From positions 207,249,298 through 207,313,297 of the forward strand of contig NC_091119.1 of NCBI RefSeq assembly GCF_040183065.1: a DNA stretch of 64,000 bases, read 5' to 3'. Shown piece by piece: positions 22,385 to 33,464 of the stretch. Position 1 is the stretch's first letter, and each line of letters begins with the position of its first letter. The stretch comes from Periplaneta americana (taxonomy: Eukaryota; Arthropoda; Insecta; Blattodea; Blattidae). Below the pieces are notes generated by a model. It saw nothing but the letters and a program-made list of their open reading frames with translations, ran no database searches and was not told where the DNA came from. The position numbers and the translations under genes are program-made.

Positions 22385-24190
22385 GTCTTGTAGAAGTATA
22401 GTGTTGTAAAGATATCAAGTTTACCAGACAAGCAATAATAAGAACATTGTCTTGAAGAAGTGTAGTGTTGTAAAGATATCAAGTTTACAAGACAAGCAAT
22501 AATAAGAACATTGTCTTGAAGAAGTGTAGTGTTGTATGGATATCAAGTTTACAAGACAAGCAATAACAAGAACATTGTCTTGAAGTGTAGTGTTGTAAAG
22601 ATATCAAGTTTATCAGACAAGCAATAATAAGAACATTGTCTTGAAGAAGTGTAGTATTGTAAAGATATCAAGTTTACAAGACAAGCAATAATAAGAACAT
22701 TGTCTTGAAGAAGTGTAGTGTTGTATGGACATCAAGTTTACAAGACAAGCAATAATAAGAACATTGTCTTGAAGAAGTGTAGTGTTGTATGGACATCAAG
22801 TTTACAAGACAAGCAATAATAAGAACATTGTCTTGAAGAAGTGTAGTGTTGTATGGACATCAAGTTTATCAGACAAGCAATAATAAGAACATTGTCTTGA
22901 AGAAGTGTAGTGTTGTATGGATATCAAGTTTACTTGATAAGACATTGTCTTGAAGAAGTGTAGTGTTGTATGGACATCAAGTTTATGAGACAAACAATAA
23001 TAAGACATTGTCTTGAAGAAGTGTAGTGTTGTATGGATATCAAGTTTATGAGACAAACAATAATAAGACATTGTCTTGAAGAAGTGTAGTGTTTTATGGA
23101 TATCAAGTTTATGAGACAAACAATAATAAGACATTGTCTTGAAGAAGTGTAGTGTTGTATGGATATCAAGTTTATGAGACAAACAATAATAAGACATTGT
23201 CTTGAAGAAGTGTAGTGTTGTATGGATATCAAGTTTATGAGAAAACAATAATAAGACATTGTCTTGAAGAAGTGTAGTGTTGTATGGATATCAAGTTTAT
23301 GAGACAAACAATAATAAGACATTGTCTTGAAGAAGTGTAGTGTTGTATGGATATCAAGTTTATGAGACAAACAATAATAAGACATTGTCTTGAAGAAGTG
23401 TAGTGTTGTATGGATATCAAGTTTATCAGACAAGCAATAATAAGACATTGTCTTGAAGAAGTGTAGTGTTGTATGGATATCAAGTTTATCAGACAAGCAA
23501 TAATAAGACACTGTCTTGATGAAGTGTAGTGTTGTGTGGATATCAAGTTTATCAGACAAGCAATAATAAGAACACTGTCTTGAAGAAGCGTAGTGTTGTA
23601 TGGATATCAAGTTTATCAGACAAGCAATAATAAGAACATCGTCTTGAAGAAGTGTAGTGTTGTATGGATATCAATTTTATCAGACAAGCAATAATAAGAA
23701 CACTGTCTTGAAGAAGTGTAGTGTTGTATGGATATCAAGTTTACCAAAAAAGCAATAATAAGACATTGTCTTGATGAAGTGTAGTGTTATATGGATATCA
23801 AGTTTACCAGACAAGCAATAATAAGACATTGTCTTGAAGAAGTGTAGTGTTGTATGGATATCACGTTTATGAGACAAACAATAATAAGAACATTGTCTTG
23901 AAGAAGTGTAGTGTTGTATGGATATCAAGTTTACCAGACAAGCAATAATAAGACATTGTCTTGATGAAGTGTAGTGTTATATGGATATCAAGTTTACCAC
24001 ACAAGCAATAATAAGACATTGTCTTGAAGAAGTGTAGTGTTGTATGGATATCAAGTTTATGAGACAAACAATAATAAGAACATTGTCTTGAAGAAGTGTA
24101 GTGTTGTAAAGGTATCAAGTTTACCAGACACAGCAATAATAAGAACATTGTTTTGAAGAAGTGTAGTGTTGTATGGATATCTAGTCTACC
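22385..24190. repeat. 63-bp minisatellite, about 29 copies
   Basis: The unit reads AAGTTTATGAGACAAACAAT followed by AATAAGACATTGTCTTGAAG and AAGTGTAGTGTTGTATGGATATC. Units are 63 bp, with 65-bp variants carrying an extra GA before ACATTG. Because 63 is a multiple of three and the unit has few stops, it creates long minus-strand frames (up to 226 codons, 21-residue period). These are not credible genes. It lies between serpin cassette 10 and the protease-like exons, so it is intronic to the serpin locus. Confidence 0.95.
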
Positions 24191-24345
24191 ATGCAACACA
24201 AAATTCAACTAATTTTAAAATGTAATGAAATTTGTATTGATTTAACTAGTTGCTTTGAGAATAATTTTCTACCAGTTTTCCAAGATATCATCACCACATG
24301 CTTTTGAAATCAGTTTACGTTGTAGAAATGATTGAGGCATTTTAC

Positions 24346-24476
24346 CTTCTCCTAAACTGGAAATGAAAATCGTCCACAAAATAGAGTATTCTCTTTTACA
24401 ACCACTGCAAACAAGAAAGGATGGACAGCTGCGAAATATTTGGGATAAGTTGCAGAATTTCGTGCCATAACTAGTC
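24346..24476 (-). CDS. Serpin alternative RCL exon, cassette 10 (P1 Arg)
   Basis: Follows acceptor TCTCTGTTAACAG with phase bases GA. Forty residues: LVMARNSATYPKY, then FAAVHPFLFAVV and NTLFCGRFSFPV, then TAG. GAGAAG precedes a GTAAAA donor, so the stop lies six bases before the exon end. The signature has V where most serpins have N or D. Spacing puts P1-P1' at Arg-Asn, so a trypsin-like target is likely. The loop before P1 is one residue shorter than in cassette 11. No close duplicate in the window, so an older member of the array. Confidence 0.88.
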
Positions 24477-24499
24477 CTGTTAACAGAGAAAGAGAAAAC

Positions 24500-25230
24500 A
24501 AAATACAATATTATGTTCTTATGCATATCAACAGTAACAAATGAAACTTGATACAACATTGTTCCCATCAAAGTGTTCTGTCTGGGTACTTCCATTCGGT
24601 GACTCGGGTGAAAATGCAGTGAAAATCTGAACTACTTTCCATCCATAAAATCTATTACTTCGGAAGTAATGAAAATCGTGAAGGATTTTCAAGAGATCCG
24701 ATGTTCCAAATAATCGTTTTGAAAAGTGACAGCTGCATGCTTCGTGTACAAAATGCAACACTTTCCCAATAAATAAGGTCTGTTACACAGAGAACTGGAT
24801 CTTCAAGCATAAGACGGAATGAGTTCCTGCCCTCTTCAGATCTGTAGGGCGCAGAGAAAATACAAAATGAGACTTGGATGAGAAGGACCAAACAATCATA
24901 TCTATCCAGTCAGCCATGTGCATGCACCAGGGCTGGTTACTTGAGAGTCACTTCACAGTTTCATTTCGGATAAACGAGGTACAAAGTGGCCATTGCAGTG
25001 CTAGTGCTGTACACATACAGAATTCTGCCCCACGATCAAGTGATACCAAAGCAGCCATTTCAATGAGTGGCACACGTGTTTTCTCTGATCGTGAGCAGAG
25101 TACGATGTGGCATTGATCCATGAACACAAGCATGTCCCAGCCGGGAACTGAACACTTTGTACTACTACAACTATTACGTAACTTCTGAAAATCAGCAATG
25201 CACTGAACGATCACATTAACAGTCACAACT
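24500..25230 (-). other. Possible 5' protease-like exons, weak
   Basis: On the minus strand, 25080-24948 reads VPLIEMAALVSLDRGAEFCM, then CTALALQWPLCTSF. This resembles the start of a chymotrypsin-fold domain (xWMVALxxxxxFxCGGTLIxxxxVLTAAHC), but with the Gly-Gly and His positions replaced. A good acceptor (TTCTCTGCGCCCTACAG) lies at about 24848, followed by SEEGRNSFRLMLEDPVLC and a GTAACA donor. They could be 5' exons of the protease-like gene at 20.5-22.1 kb or decayed duplicates. I cannot build a continuous model. Confidence 0.3.
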
Positions 25231-25430
25231 CTTCCTTCACTTCTTTACACAAAGTTATAAAAATTATGGCCAATAGTTTAAGGATGAAATGAATAAATAC
25301 TACAAAATAACCGAAAAAGTTCCAGTAAACATGAATCTGTAAACCAATTGCTTTTAGAGATGCGCAGTTGACAAGTTCATAAATGAATAGTGAAATATGG
25401 AGTAAAATACTGTACTATAATATACAGTCA
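25231..25430. other. No gene recognised
   Basis: Short AT-rich spacer with no motif. Confidence 0.4.
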
Positions 25431-25694
25431 TTAAAATACACTCAGTGTAAGTATTCGTGGATTGAAAAAATCTGTAATTTTTTCCCCTTCCATTTTGCAA
25501 AATACTGCACCAGTAAATCTTCCGTAACCAAAGCCAAATTCACTATATACATCAGCTCTCTTTTTAGCACTCTTGATTTGTTTTATAACATTAACTTCTT
25601 CTTCCACATTTGAAAATTTTCTTTTCTTTGCACCTTGCTCCACTGAACTGGTATGCAAACTGAATGTCTGGAATACAGTGCCTACGTCACACAA
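25431..25694 (-). pseudogene. Pogo/Tigger or CENP-B-like helix-turn-helix fragment
   Basis: An 87-codon frame contains KKRKFSNVEEEVNVIKQIKS, then KKRADVYSEFGF. This matches the N-terminal DNA-binding motif of Tigger/pogo transposases and their host derivatives (KRKxLxxEEKxxVIKxxExGxKxxDVxREFG). The region after it (GEKITDFF) corresponds to the end of the first helix-turn-helix, and the DDE nuclease is absent. Probably a relic. Confidence 0.55.
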
Positions 25695-26335
25695 CTTGGC
25701 CTGTTATTGTTTATGAAGGCTTGTTGGCACAACAGAAGAAAGAATTCGGTCTACCCTATACCTTCTATTGGCCACCTGTCAATGCCTTTTAACAAAACTC
25801 TCTGTTTAAAGTAGGACAATCCTCTTTTCTTAGAATTCCAGTTCTTGGCCCATAAAATGTTTCTATCATAATAAATGAAAACGGTATTTGTCACTAATGA
25901 CTAGAGATGGTTGATTTTGACAACATAAAATTGCAAATTTCGCACTTTAAAATCAAATTTAGCATTTTACAGCACTTCTAATGCTAGATTTTAGCATTTT
26001 GGGATGGAACATTTTTAATGGAAAGTTTGGTGGTAGAAATGCAATGCAATCGAAGTGTTAACAGGGGCATCTCCAGTGGAAACTTTTGAAAATAATAAAT
26101 AAGTAAAGAACATATAAAATTACAGTGAAATTGTGAACATTAAGAAACATGCCAAAAGATAAGGTGTGATTCTATCCTGACCCATCTTGTTCCCCAATCA
26201 CAAATCACCCGCTACCACATATGGCTGGAACTGAAGAAGGCATATAGGCCACCACCAGCACCACACAGATTAGCTGAAAACTCGATATAATGGTACAGAT
26301 AACAACAAAGAGGTTATCAGGTAGATCATATTCCC
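25695..26335. other. No gene recognised
   Basis: AT-rich intronic sequence without motifs. Confidence 0.4.
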
Positions 26336-27123
26336 ACAGTCTAGTATATACAGTCACGAAGCTCAATATGTAAACGACATTTCATACAAGTTGAGAGGAT
26401 GCGAAGGCATTTCTTTCCCCTTCTACTTGCCCAGAGTCCGTCAGTAACAGAACGGTAGCTGTTACCTCTTATACCTGCACCCCCCAAGTTGTACACACAA
26501 GAAAATAAAATATTAAATAAAGTACATAAATGAATATAAAATACAGTGACACAAGTTTGACAATTACATGTTTGTGTAAATTTTAGTGTCATTCCTACGA
26601 TATTTTCAACTAATAATTAATTAAATTAAGGGATGTTAGTTTATATTATGAAGTCAGGGGGGAGTGACACAGTGCAGATTGTCCCGTTGTGTATGCTGTA
26701 GAGTAGCAACTAGCGGTGAAGAAAACATTTATCTTCTACTCTCAGTAGCTTTTTAATGTGCCAGTTGATATAAACAGCAATAAAATGAAATATTAACGCT
26801 TAGTGTAGGCTTTCGAAATATAGATTATCAGTAAACATTTTCAATAATAAAATTTTGTCACTGTTGAAAGTCAATTTGTCGAACGTTAGTAAGATGGTCA
26901 GTAGCAGCTTCCCCTTCACTGGTGGTAGAGAGTGTGAGTAGAAGGGAAAACCTATCAACCAAACTGAAATGGGGTTCAGTAAATATGCAAACATTAGATA
27001 GTTGCTCACCACTAGGATCGCTAATATCGCCTCATTACAGGCAATGCAAAATAGTACCGTCACAGTCTATTGTTTCTAGCACCCTCAAAACTCAAGCTTC
27101 GTGACTGTATATAGTAGACTGTG
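26336..27123. mobile_element. MITE related to the 7426-10469 element
   Basis: Inverted termini CACAGTCTAGTATATACAGT and CACAGTCTACTATATACAGT (reverse complement) bound 788 bp. The internal segment GATAGTTGCTCACCACTAGG also matches 8080-8105 of the longer element. No coding capacity. Confidence 0.7.
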
Positions 27124-27424
27124 ATATTCCTGTGTTATTCCTATTATAAACGGTAACATGGAGGGGTGACCAAACTATTTCAAAAAAATAATTTGAATCT
27201 TTAGATAGATTCTAATTGTTTGTACAAAAACACAAAAATATCTCGTATTGCCTACATGTCACACTAACTGTGATAGTTGTTAGGCATCAGATGACATTAT
27301 ATCGACTGGAAGATGAACCAAAAGGCGTTAATCATTCCGTTTTTACCAGAGAAACCCAACATTCCATTTTTCAAACTCTGAGCGCAGGATGTAATCATAT
27401 ACAGACTGCACTGTGAGAGCATCT
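27124..27424. other. No gene recognised
   Basis: Spacer between two repeats. No motif. Confidence 0.4.
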
Positions 27425-27960
27425 CTAATATAAATAATTGATTAAATGGCGATCTTACTCGTGTTAATTGTGTAAGCATGTGCGGCTTACAGCTGTTTCG
27501 GTGCTTCTTCACACCATCCTCAGAGCCTACTAGATCTCGGCGTCATCTCGAACTTCGCTGCCTGTTGTGTGAGTGCATTTGATTGTTGAAAAGTGTTGAA
27601 ATGTGGTGTCAAATAGTGTGTGTGTTCTGAAATTGATCTGTGTGTTGAGAATTTGATTAGGGTGTGTTTTATTGTGTCTGTATATTTCATATTGTTCTAG
27701 TGTGTTGAGTTTTTGGTTTTTGGGTTGTATGTGTAAGATTTCCATGTCTGTATTTGACACCACATTTCAACACTTTTCAACAATCGAACGCACCCACACA
27801 ACAGGCAGCGAAGTTCGAGATGATGCCGAGATCTAGTAGGCTCTGAGGATGGTGTGAAGAAGCACCGAAACAGCTGTAAGCCGCACATGCTTACATAATT
27901 AACACGAGTAAGATCGCCATTTAATCAATTATTTATATTCAAGTGTTAAAAGTAGTGTAC
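27425..27960. mobile_element. Penelope-like element, truncated foldback copy
   Basis: Two inverted arms of about 150-200 bp (ATTAAATGGCGATCTTACTC...GGCTTACAGCTGTTTCGGTG and their complement) flank a core. On the minus strand the core encodes MEILHIQPKNQKLNTLEQYE, the end of the Penelope GIY-YIG endonuclease region. Related to copies at 29640-30790, 33465-34450 and 34490-35215. Reverse transcriptase absent. Confidence 0.7.
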
Positions 27961-28372
27961 GAAAGATTCAACATGGATCATCTCTAATAATATTAATGGC
28001 TAGTATCGAGAATACGATTAAGCAGTAAGACAGCTTGGCCTGGGAAACTCCATGGCAAAATATTAGAGGCACTGGGTGGCCCAGAATGACATACAGGGCA
28101 GACTAAACAGCTCTTGAGAATATCCGAAATGAGCACTGTACGAAATAGCATACACCACATATGAAACAAAGAAATCGGAGACCAACATAGCGTGGTGGAC
28201 ATCATCAGATTTGTGATGGTAGACAAAGAACTTAGAATAGTGATGTGGATCTGGAAGACGAGCACCAATTAATCACTCAGTCAAGACTGGACATAAAAGA
28301 CTTCTAGGGTGTCTACAAAAGAGATGGGAGTCATCACCACTAACAAATGAATCTCCTTCACAATGTGTGAAG
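27961..28372. other. No gene recognised
   Basis: Nothing recognisable on either strand. Confidence 0.4.
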
Positions 28373-28885
28373 GATCGTTTGCGTTTATAAATTTAATAAT
28401 CTGATTGGCTATGTATTGTATACTTTTAGTAGAGCCATCGATGTAGCTCAGTCGGCAGACTTGCTGGGCTGCTGATCCGGAGCTGCGTTCGGGCTTGGGT
28501 TGGATCCCCCTTTGGTCTTTGGTTTCTTCCGAGGTTTTCCTCAGCCGTGGGACTGAAGCCGGATGGTCTATGGCGAGTCCTTGGCATCAACCCCTTTGAT
28601 TTGATTACCTGGTTGGGTTTTTCCGAGGTTTTCCCCAACCAAAAGGCAAATGCCGGGTAATATTTTGGCGAATCCTCGGACCTCACCTCATCTCACTATA
28701 TCTCGCCAAAATATTGCAAAAAAATTGCACAAAATTGTAAAAATTGTAGAAAGTTCCTAAATTGTAAAACTGTAAAAATTTGTAAAAATTGCAATTGTAA
28801 TATTGTAAAATTTTGACTTTTTCCACATCTTAAAGCTTCATTGCTCATGTAAGATCTATGGAATAAAATGAATGAATGAATGAAT
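28373..28885 (+). mobile_element. tRNA-derived SINE, second copy
   Basis: Near-identical to 12812-13365, with the same tRNA-like head (GATGTAGCTCAGTCGGCAGA) and TGTAAAA-rich 3' part but a shorter (GAAT)n tail. An internal deletion removes the TGTCATTGAATGG segment. Confidence 0.8.
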
Positions 28886-29129
28886 ACATGAAAACCAGGC
28901 ACTTAACAGAAGAAGGGCAAGAATTCAAGAATGTAGTGCTTCAGTATTTGCTAGTTAGGTTAAAACGAGTACAATTCAAACTGGGAATACTCGGTGAGTC
29001 AATCTCTGATCTCGTAAATTCTATGTTTTCCTTAAACAGAATGTTGGCCATTTAATTTTTTTTCTTCTTTTCTCCCTTTCTTAATATAATTTTCAAAATA
29101 GTTATGTCCAAAACTTCGTCTTTTTTAAC

Positions 29130-29610
29130 TGTTTCACACCTAACACTGTAGTTTGAAAAGAGAGCTATTGGGGCCACAGTTAAAGTGTCTCTAACTGCTA
29201 GCTGCGGGTCATTGTTAAAAAAATTACATATCCTATCGTTATCTTACCTCTGATCGAGGTTCTGGCTGATATGTACATCTATTACCAGGCAGTACATCTC
29301 ACTTGACGATATGTGTCAGAGGAAGAACAATTGTTTGTATGCATCTGAAGTCTGACTAGTGCAATATGTAGCTAGTCGGCGATGTATGCAATGGAGGGGG
29401 AAAGGAACTGGCCAAAGCATCACTCATGAGACAACTAAGCCAGGAAATAATGAGGTAAGATGGCCAGTTCCTTTCCTCCTCCAATGCATACGTTGCCGAC
29501 TAATAACATATTACACTAATCAGACTTCAGATGTATACAAACAACTATTCTTCCTCTGATATATACCGTCAAGTGAGATGTACTGCCTGATAATAGATGT
29601 ACATATCAGC
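29130..29610. repeat. Large imperfect inverted repeat
   Basis: 29260-29425 and 29460-29605 are inverted copies (for example GATATGTACATCTATTACCA and its complement). The centre holds CATGAGACAACTAAGCCAGG. A half copy in one orientation occurs at 50780-51030. Probably a SINE or terminal-repeat family capable of foldback. No coding frame. Confidence 0.65.
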
Positions 29611-29639
29611 CTGGATATATACAAATGTAAGACATTTAA

Positions 29640-30790
29640 AAACATAAAATTACTTAGTCATACGTTAAAAAGTGTTACAATTTCAAATAAAAAAGGTATA
29701 TACCTTCGACAGATGGCCTGTTTCGACGTTATGTCACGTCTTCTTCAGTGTCTCCTGAACTACTGGTGATCTTGAATTCTGCGATGTCCATTTGTCGATA
29801 GTAGGGGTGGGGGTATGTTGCTCTTATGGTGGGGGCTGGTTGTTTGTGTGTTATGACGTATCATGACGTCGAATAATGTGTGGGTATTGAACTGTAATTG
29901 TGTGTTAAGTACAGTATTTGTTGTGGGTATGTTATTGTATGTTTATATATTTCGTATTGTTCTAAGATGTTTAACTGTGAACTTTTTGGTGTGATGTGTA
30001 AAATTTCCATATCTGTTTCTATATTATTGTAGTCATGATTATTGTTGATAATGTGATCTGCATAATTTGATGTGATGTAGGGTTTGGTTATAGCTTTAAT
30101 ATGTTCGTTATATCTTGTGTGAAAGGATCTTCCTGTCTGTCCTATGTAAAATGTGGGCAACTATTGCATTTTAGTTTGTAAACTCCAGTTGAGTTATATT
30201 TATTTGAATGTTTAATGTGATTATTTAGATATTTCTGTGTTGTGTTATTTGTTTTGTATGCTATCTTGTATTTTAGTTTTCTGAATGAAGTTGCAATTTT
30301 GTGAGTATTGGTATTGTGATATGTTAATGTTATGTATTTATTCTCGCGTGGCGTTTGTGTTGGTTTGTTCTGTTTTCTGTTTTTGTTTTGCCTTTTTTAT
30401 TAGTGTGTCTATTATGTTAGATATGGAAATTTTACACATCACACCAAAAAGTTCACAGTTAAACATCCTAGAACAATACGAAATATATAAACATACAACA
30501 ACATACCCACAACATATACTTAACAGTTCAATACCCACACATTATTCGACGTCATGATACGTCATAACACACAAACAACCAGCCCCCACCATACGAGCAA
30601 CACACCCCCACCCCTATCATCGACAAATGCACATCGCAGAATTCAAGATCACCAGTAGTTCAGGAGACAATGAAGAAGACGTCACATAACGTCGAAACGG
30701 GCCGTCTGTCGAAGGCATATACTTTTTTTAAAATGTTAACACTTTTTAACGTATGACTAAGTAATTTTAACAAACAAAGTGTTAACGTGA
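29640..30790 (-). mobile_element. Penelope-like element, foldback, with GIY-YIG remnant
   Basis: The minus-strand frame 30160-29861 starts FYIGQTGRSFHTRYNEH, the GIY-YIG nuclease motif characteristic of Penelope-like elements. It continues to MEILHITPKSSQLNILEQYE. The same C-terminal segment recurs on the plus strand at 30414-30557, so two copies are arranged tail to tail. The outer arms (about 29690-29830 and 30590-30740) are inverted copies containing GTCGAAACGGGCC-type ends. No complete reverse transcriptase. Confidence 0.78.
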
Positions 30791-32066
30791 ACTGTAATCA
30801 ATAAGACATTTGCATGATATGCATGTGTATATTACATTTCTCAAATTCCATAGCTCAAGCACAGTATAAAAAAATTCTAGTCCCAAAAATGTGCCACTCT
30901 AGACCATGGCTCATGTTGGCTGACATCTGCCATGTAATCTGACCCTTTATTCTACGGTCTGTGACCGTGTATGCTGCAGCCCTACTGTTACTGGAAACTG
31001 TATTTAGTATCACAACTAATGTATTCCGTACCTATTAGGATTAAAGCTTTTCTTGACTAAGTTCGCTTATGGAGTATGCATACCATCTGAGTTGGTAAAG
31101 AGAAACGTTTCTATACTTTACCTGGAACCAAACCATTGCTCTCCCAGTATGAAGTCATGAAAAATTTTATTAGGAAAATAAAATACATGCAAACGTCTGC
31201 AGGTATTTCAAAAATACAGAACTATATATTATGGACTTTGGTTACATGAGATTGTCCTTAAAGGGTAATTTTTAGATTCATTTGGACATCACAGTTACTT
31301 TAAGGGGTAACATACACCTCTGAGGACAAAAATAAGATTTTTTTATTTTTCTTACATTAATTTCATATGAACTTTTAGTTTTATATCTGGGAAAGAAATT
31401 TTAAGATACAGTATTTACAAAATTGACCAAAAATGTACTCCAATGCAAACACAATACCAGCAAGCAATCTGGAAGTTTATCGTACATTTTCTCAATAATG
31501 TTTAAATCATATCTTGCATAATTTTTTTAGACAACTGTATGAAATTCTGCACGACCCTTTTTTCTTAGTAAAATCAATGAACCGTAGCTCAATCTTAAAA
31601 ATGTATCTACTTCTTGTAGTGAGTATATTCTAATTACTGAACTAGGGCCTAAGGCACTTTTAAGGCAAAAAAAAATAATGTTATGTAATGCCGGATGATT
31701 TGTCCTCATATTGAAAATGTTTGGTGTAATTTTTTTTTTAATGGCTGTTTGGTACAAAACGCAAAATAAAAATTTTAAAAATTCATAAATGCAAAACCTG
31801 TTATGTAAGAAATTTGTTTTTGTTTTAGATCAAAGAGCAATTTTCAGACATTACGAATACCAAATTTAATGAAACGATGTGGAGGAATAAAATTAATAAA
31901 ACATTTCTAAATGTGTAAGGTGTATATAACCCCGTAAGCACTTTTTATCACTGCTGAATACTTATAATTTACAAAGTCACAGCACACAAAACTCTCCATT
32001 CAGTTGGTAAATTCCCTCACACACTTCATACGGAAGAATGTATAAAGGATCACAATCTTCAAGGTT
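30791..32066 (-). repeat. Serpin intron; flank of the cassette 9 module
   Basis: 30985-31315 resembles 48755-49019 plus 50288-50390 (shared GCAGCCC...TTACTGGAAACTG, GTTACAT(G/C)AGATTGT and ATCACAG segments). This shows that cassettes 9 and 5 came from one duplicated module. The remainder is AT-rich without features. Confidence 0.55.
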
Positions 32067-32161
32067 TCAAAAACTATTCTCTTGAAGAATGAAAACAAAA
32101 TGGTGGTTAACTTGGAACAATTTAGGAAGTGGAGGCATTGGACATACGATGGCTCTCCTTC
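32067..32161 (-). pseudogene. Serpin RCL exon, cassette 9, truncated by an early stop
   Basis: Acceptor TTTCTTCTAG and phase bases GA are intact. Thirty residues follow: RRAIVCPMPPLPK, then LFQVNHHFVFILQENSF and TGA. The signature carries H-H where serpins have H-P, and the final LFxG strand needed to complete the fold is missing. No donor follows the stop. Compared with its sister exon at 50.5 kb, an extra base after QEN shifts the frame. Likely a decayed cassette; P1 by spacing would be Cys. Confidence 0.72.
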
Positions 32162-32314
32162 CTAGAAGAAACAAACATGCTAGTTAAAATAAGCACTATG
32201 AATTTTACTGAATAACAAAGTCCAATTCAAAATGTTTCAGATAATAAGCAGACAAATGCTGTGCATTCCTAGGCGAAGAGCATCTACAAAGGTTTACTCA
32301 TCTGTAATAAGTTA

Positions 32315-33231
32315 TAAAAGGTGCAGCAAAACATCCTCCCTAATTTAAAATTTAAATAAAAAACATATGGATCAAAATAAGGAAACTGTATTAATATGAA
32401 TGGTATCTAAACAGTGGGACATTTTGGTTTACATGCGTGAATCATCAAAATTTCCGATATTGGAGTGGACAGAACCCTCGTGAACTTCATGAAAAACCTC
32501 TACATAACGACCGTGTTACTGTATGGTGCGCGGTTGCAAGAGTCGGGATACTTGGTCCTTACTTTTTTGAATAGGATGGTGCTACTGTGACAGTGAACTC
32601 TTAGCGGTACACTTTTACGATCAACAATTTTTTGGCACCAAGACTCAATGCGCTGCAGATTGACCAGGTATGGTTTCAGCAGGACGGAGCCACCTCTCAC
32701 ACAACTCAGATTTCTCTCCAAGTCCTGAGACAGACGTTTCCCGGATGCTTAATTTCTTCACGTGGCGACGCCACCTGGCCAGCACGATCACCAGACCTTG
32801 CACCCTGCGATTTTTTTCTATGGGGACAACTTAAGGCTGAGGTGTTCAAACATCGGCCGAGGTCTTTGCCAGACCTAAGAAATGCAATACAGGAAGGAAT
32901 TGGTCTTATTCCTCAATAAATGCTAGTTCGAGTGACGCAGAATTTCCGAAGTCGCATTCAACAATGCATTGATAGTGAAGGACACCACTTGAGAGACACG
33001 TTATTCAAAAAATGAAAAATTCCCACTGTAAAGATACCATTCATATTAATAAAGTTTCCTATTCAATTCTTGTTGATTTGCGCATGTCATTTGATATCGC
33101 TATGGCAACGCATGTAAACCTAAATTTTCCACTGTTTAGATACCATTCAAATTAATAAAGTTTCCTTATTTTGATCCATCTGTTTTTTATTTAAACTTTA
33201 AATTAGGGAGGATGTTTTGCCGCACCCTTTA
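32315..33231 (+). mobile_element. Mariner-type (DD41D-spaced) element, internally deleted
   Basis: Long inverted termini (AAAGGTGCAGCAAAACATCC / AAGGGTGCGGCAAAACATCC, matching for about 65 bp) bound 32317-33229, with TA on both sides. The plus-strand frame 32632-32919 encodes the transposase C-terminal half: VWFQQDGATSHTTQ with a catalytic Asp, then WPARSPDLAPCDFFLWG with the last Asp. My count of 41 residues between them is the DD41D spacing reported for rosa-like mariners. The N-terminal half and first Asp are missing or ruined by stops, so inactive. Confidence 0.78.
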
Positions 33232-33464
33232 TGAGAGTGCTGTCTCATCTCTGACTTCAGACCGAACAGTTATTTTAACTCTCCCCATGTCCAGCAGGCA
33301 CTAGTCTTTCTGCATAGAGTAATGTTTACAAAATAAACACACAAGAGCAAGATTTGTTGCTTTGTGTGTTCGAAGATTCACGAAACTTACGTGATGATTA
33401 TACATCTCACAGCAAAGTGGTTGAATATTCAGATCATCACGCATTGTTGATGCCTCAAACATAA
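33232..33464. other. No gene recognised
   Basis: Short intronic spacer. Confidence 0.4.

Noticed and set aside
22385-24190. Regular spacing that might suggest a CRISPR array
   Set aside because: The whole unit repeats with no unique spacers, and the context is eukaryotic. It is a minisatellite.
22802-24208. Long minus-strand open frames (up to 226 codons) with 21-residue repeats
   Set aside because: They are by-products of a 63-bp tandem repeat with few stops. Several frames are open at once, and no signal peptide or domain supports a protein.
24269-24595. 108-codon minus-strand frame as a gene
   Set aside because: It overlaps serpin cassette 10 in a different frame. The cassette frame has the splice sites, serpin signature and stop-plus-donor arrangement.
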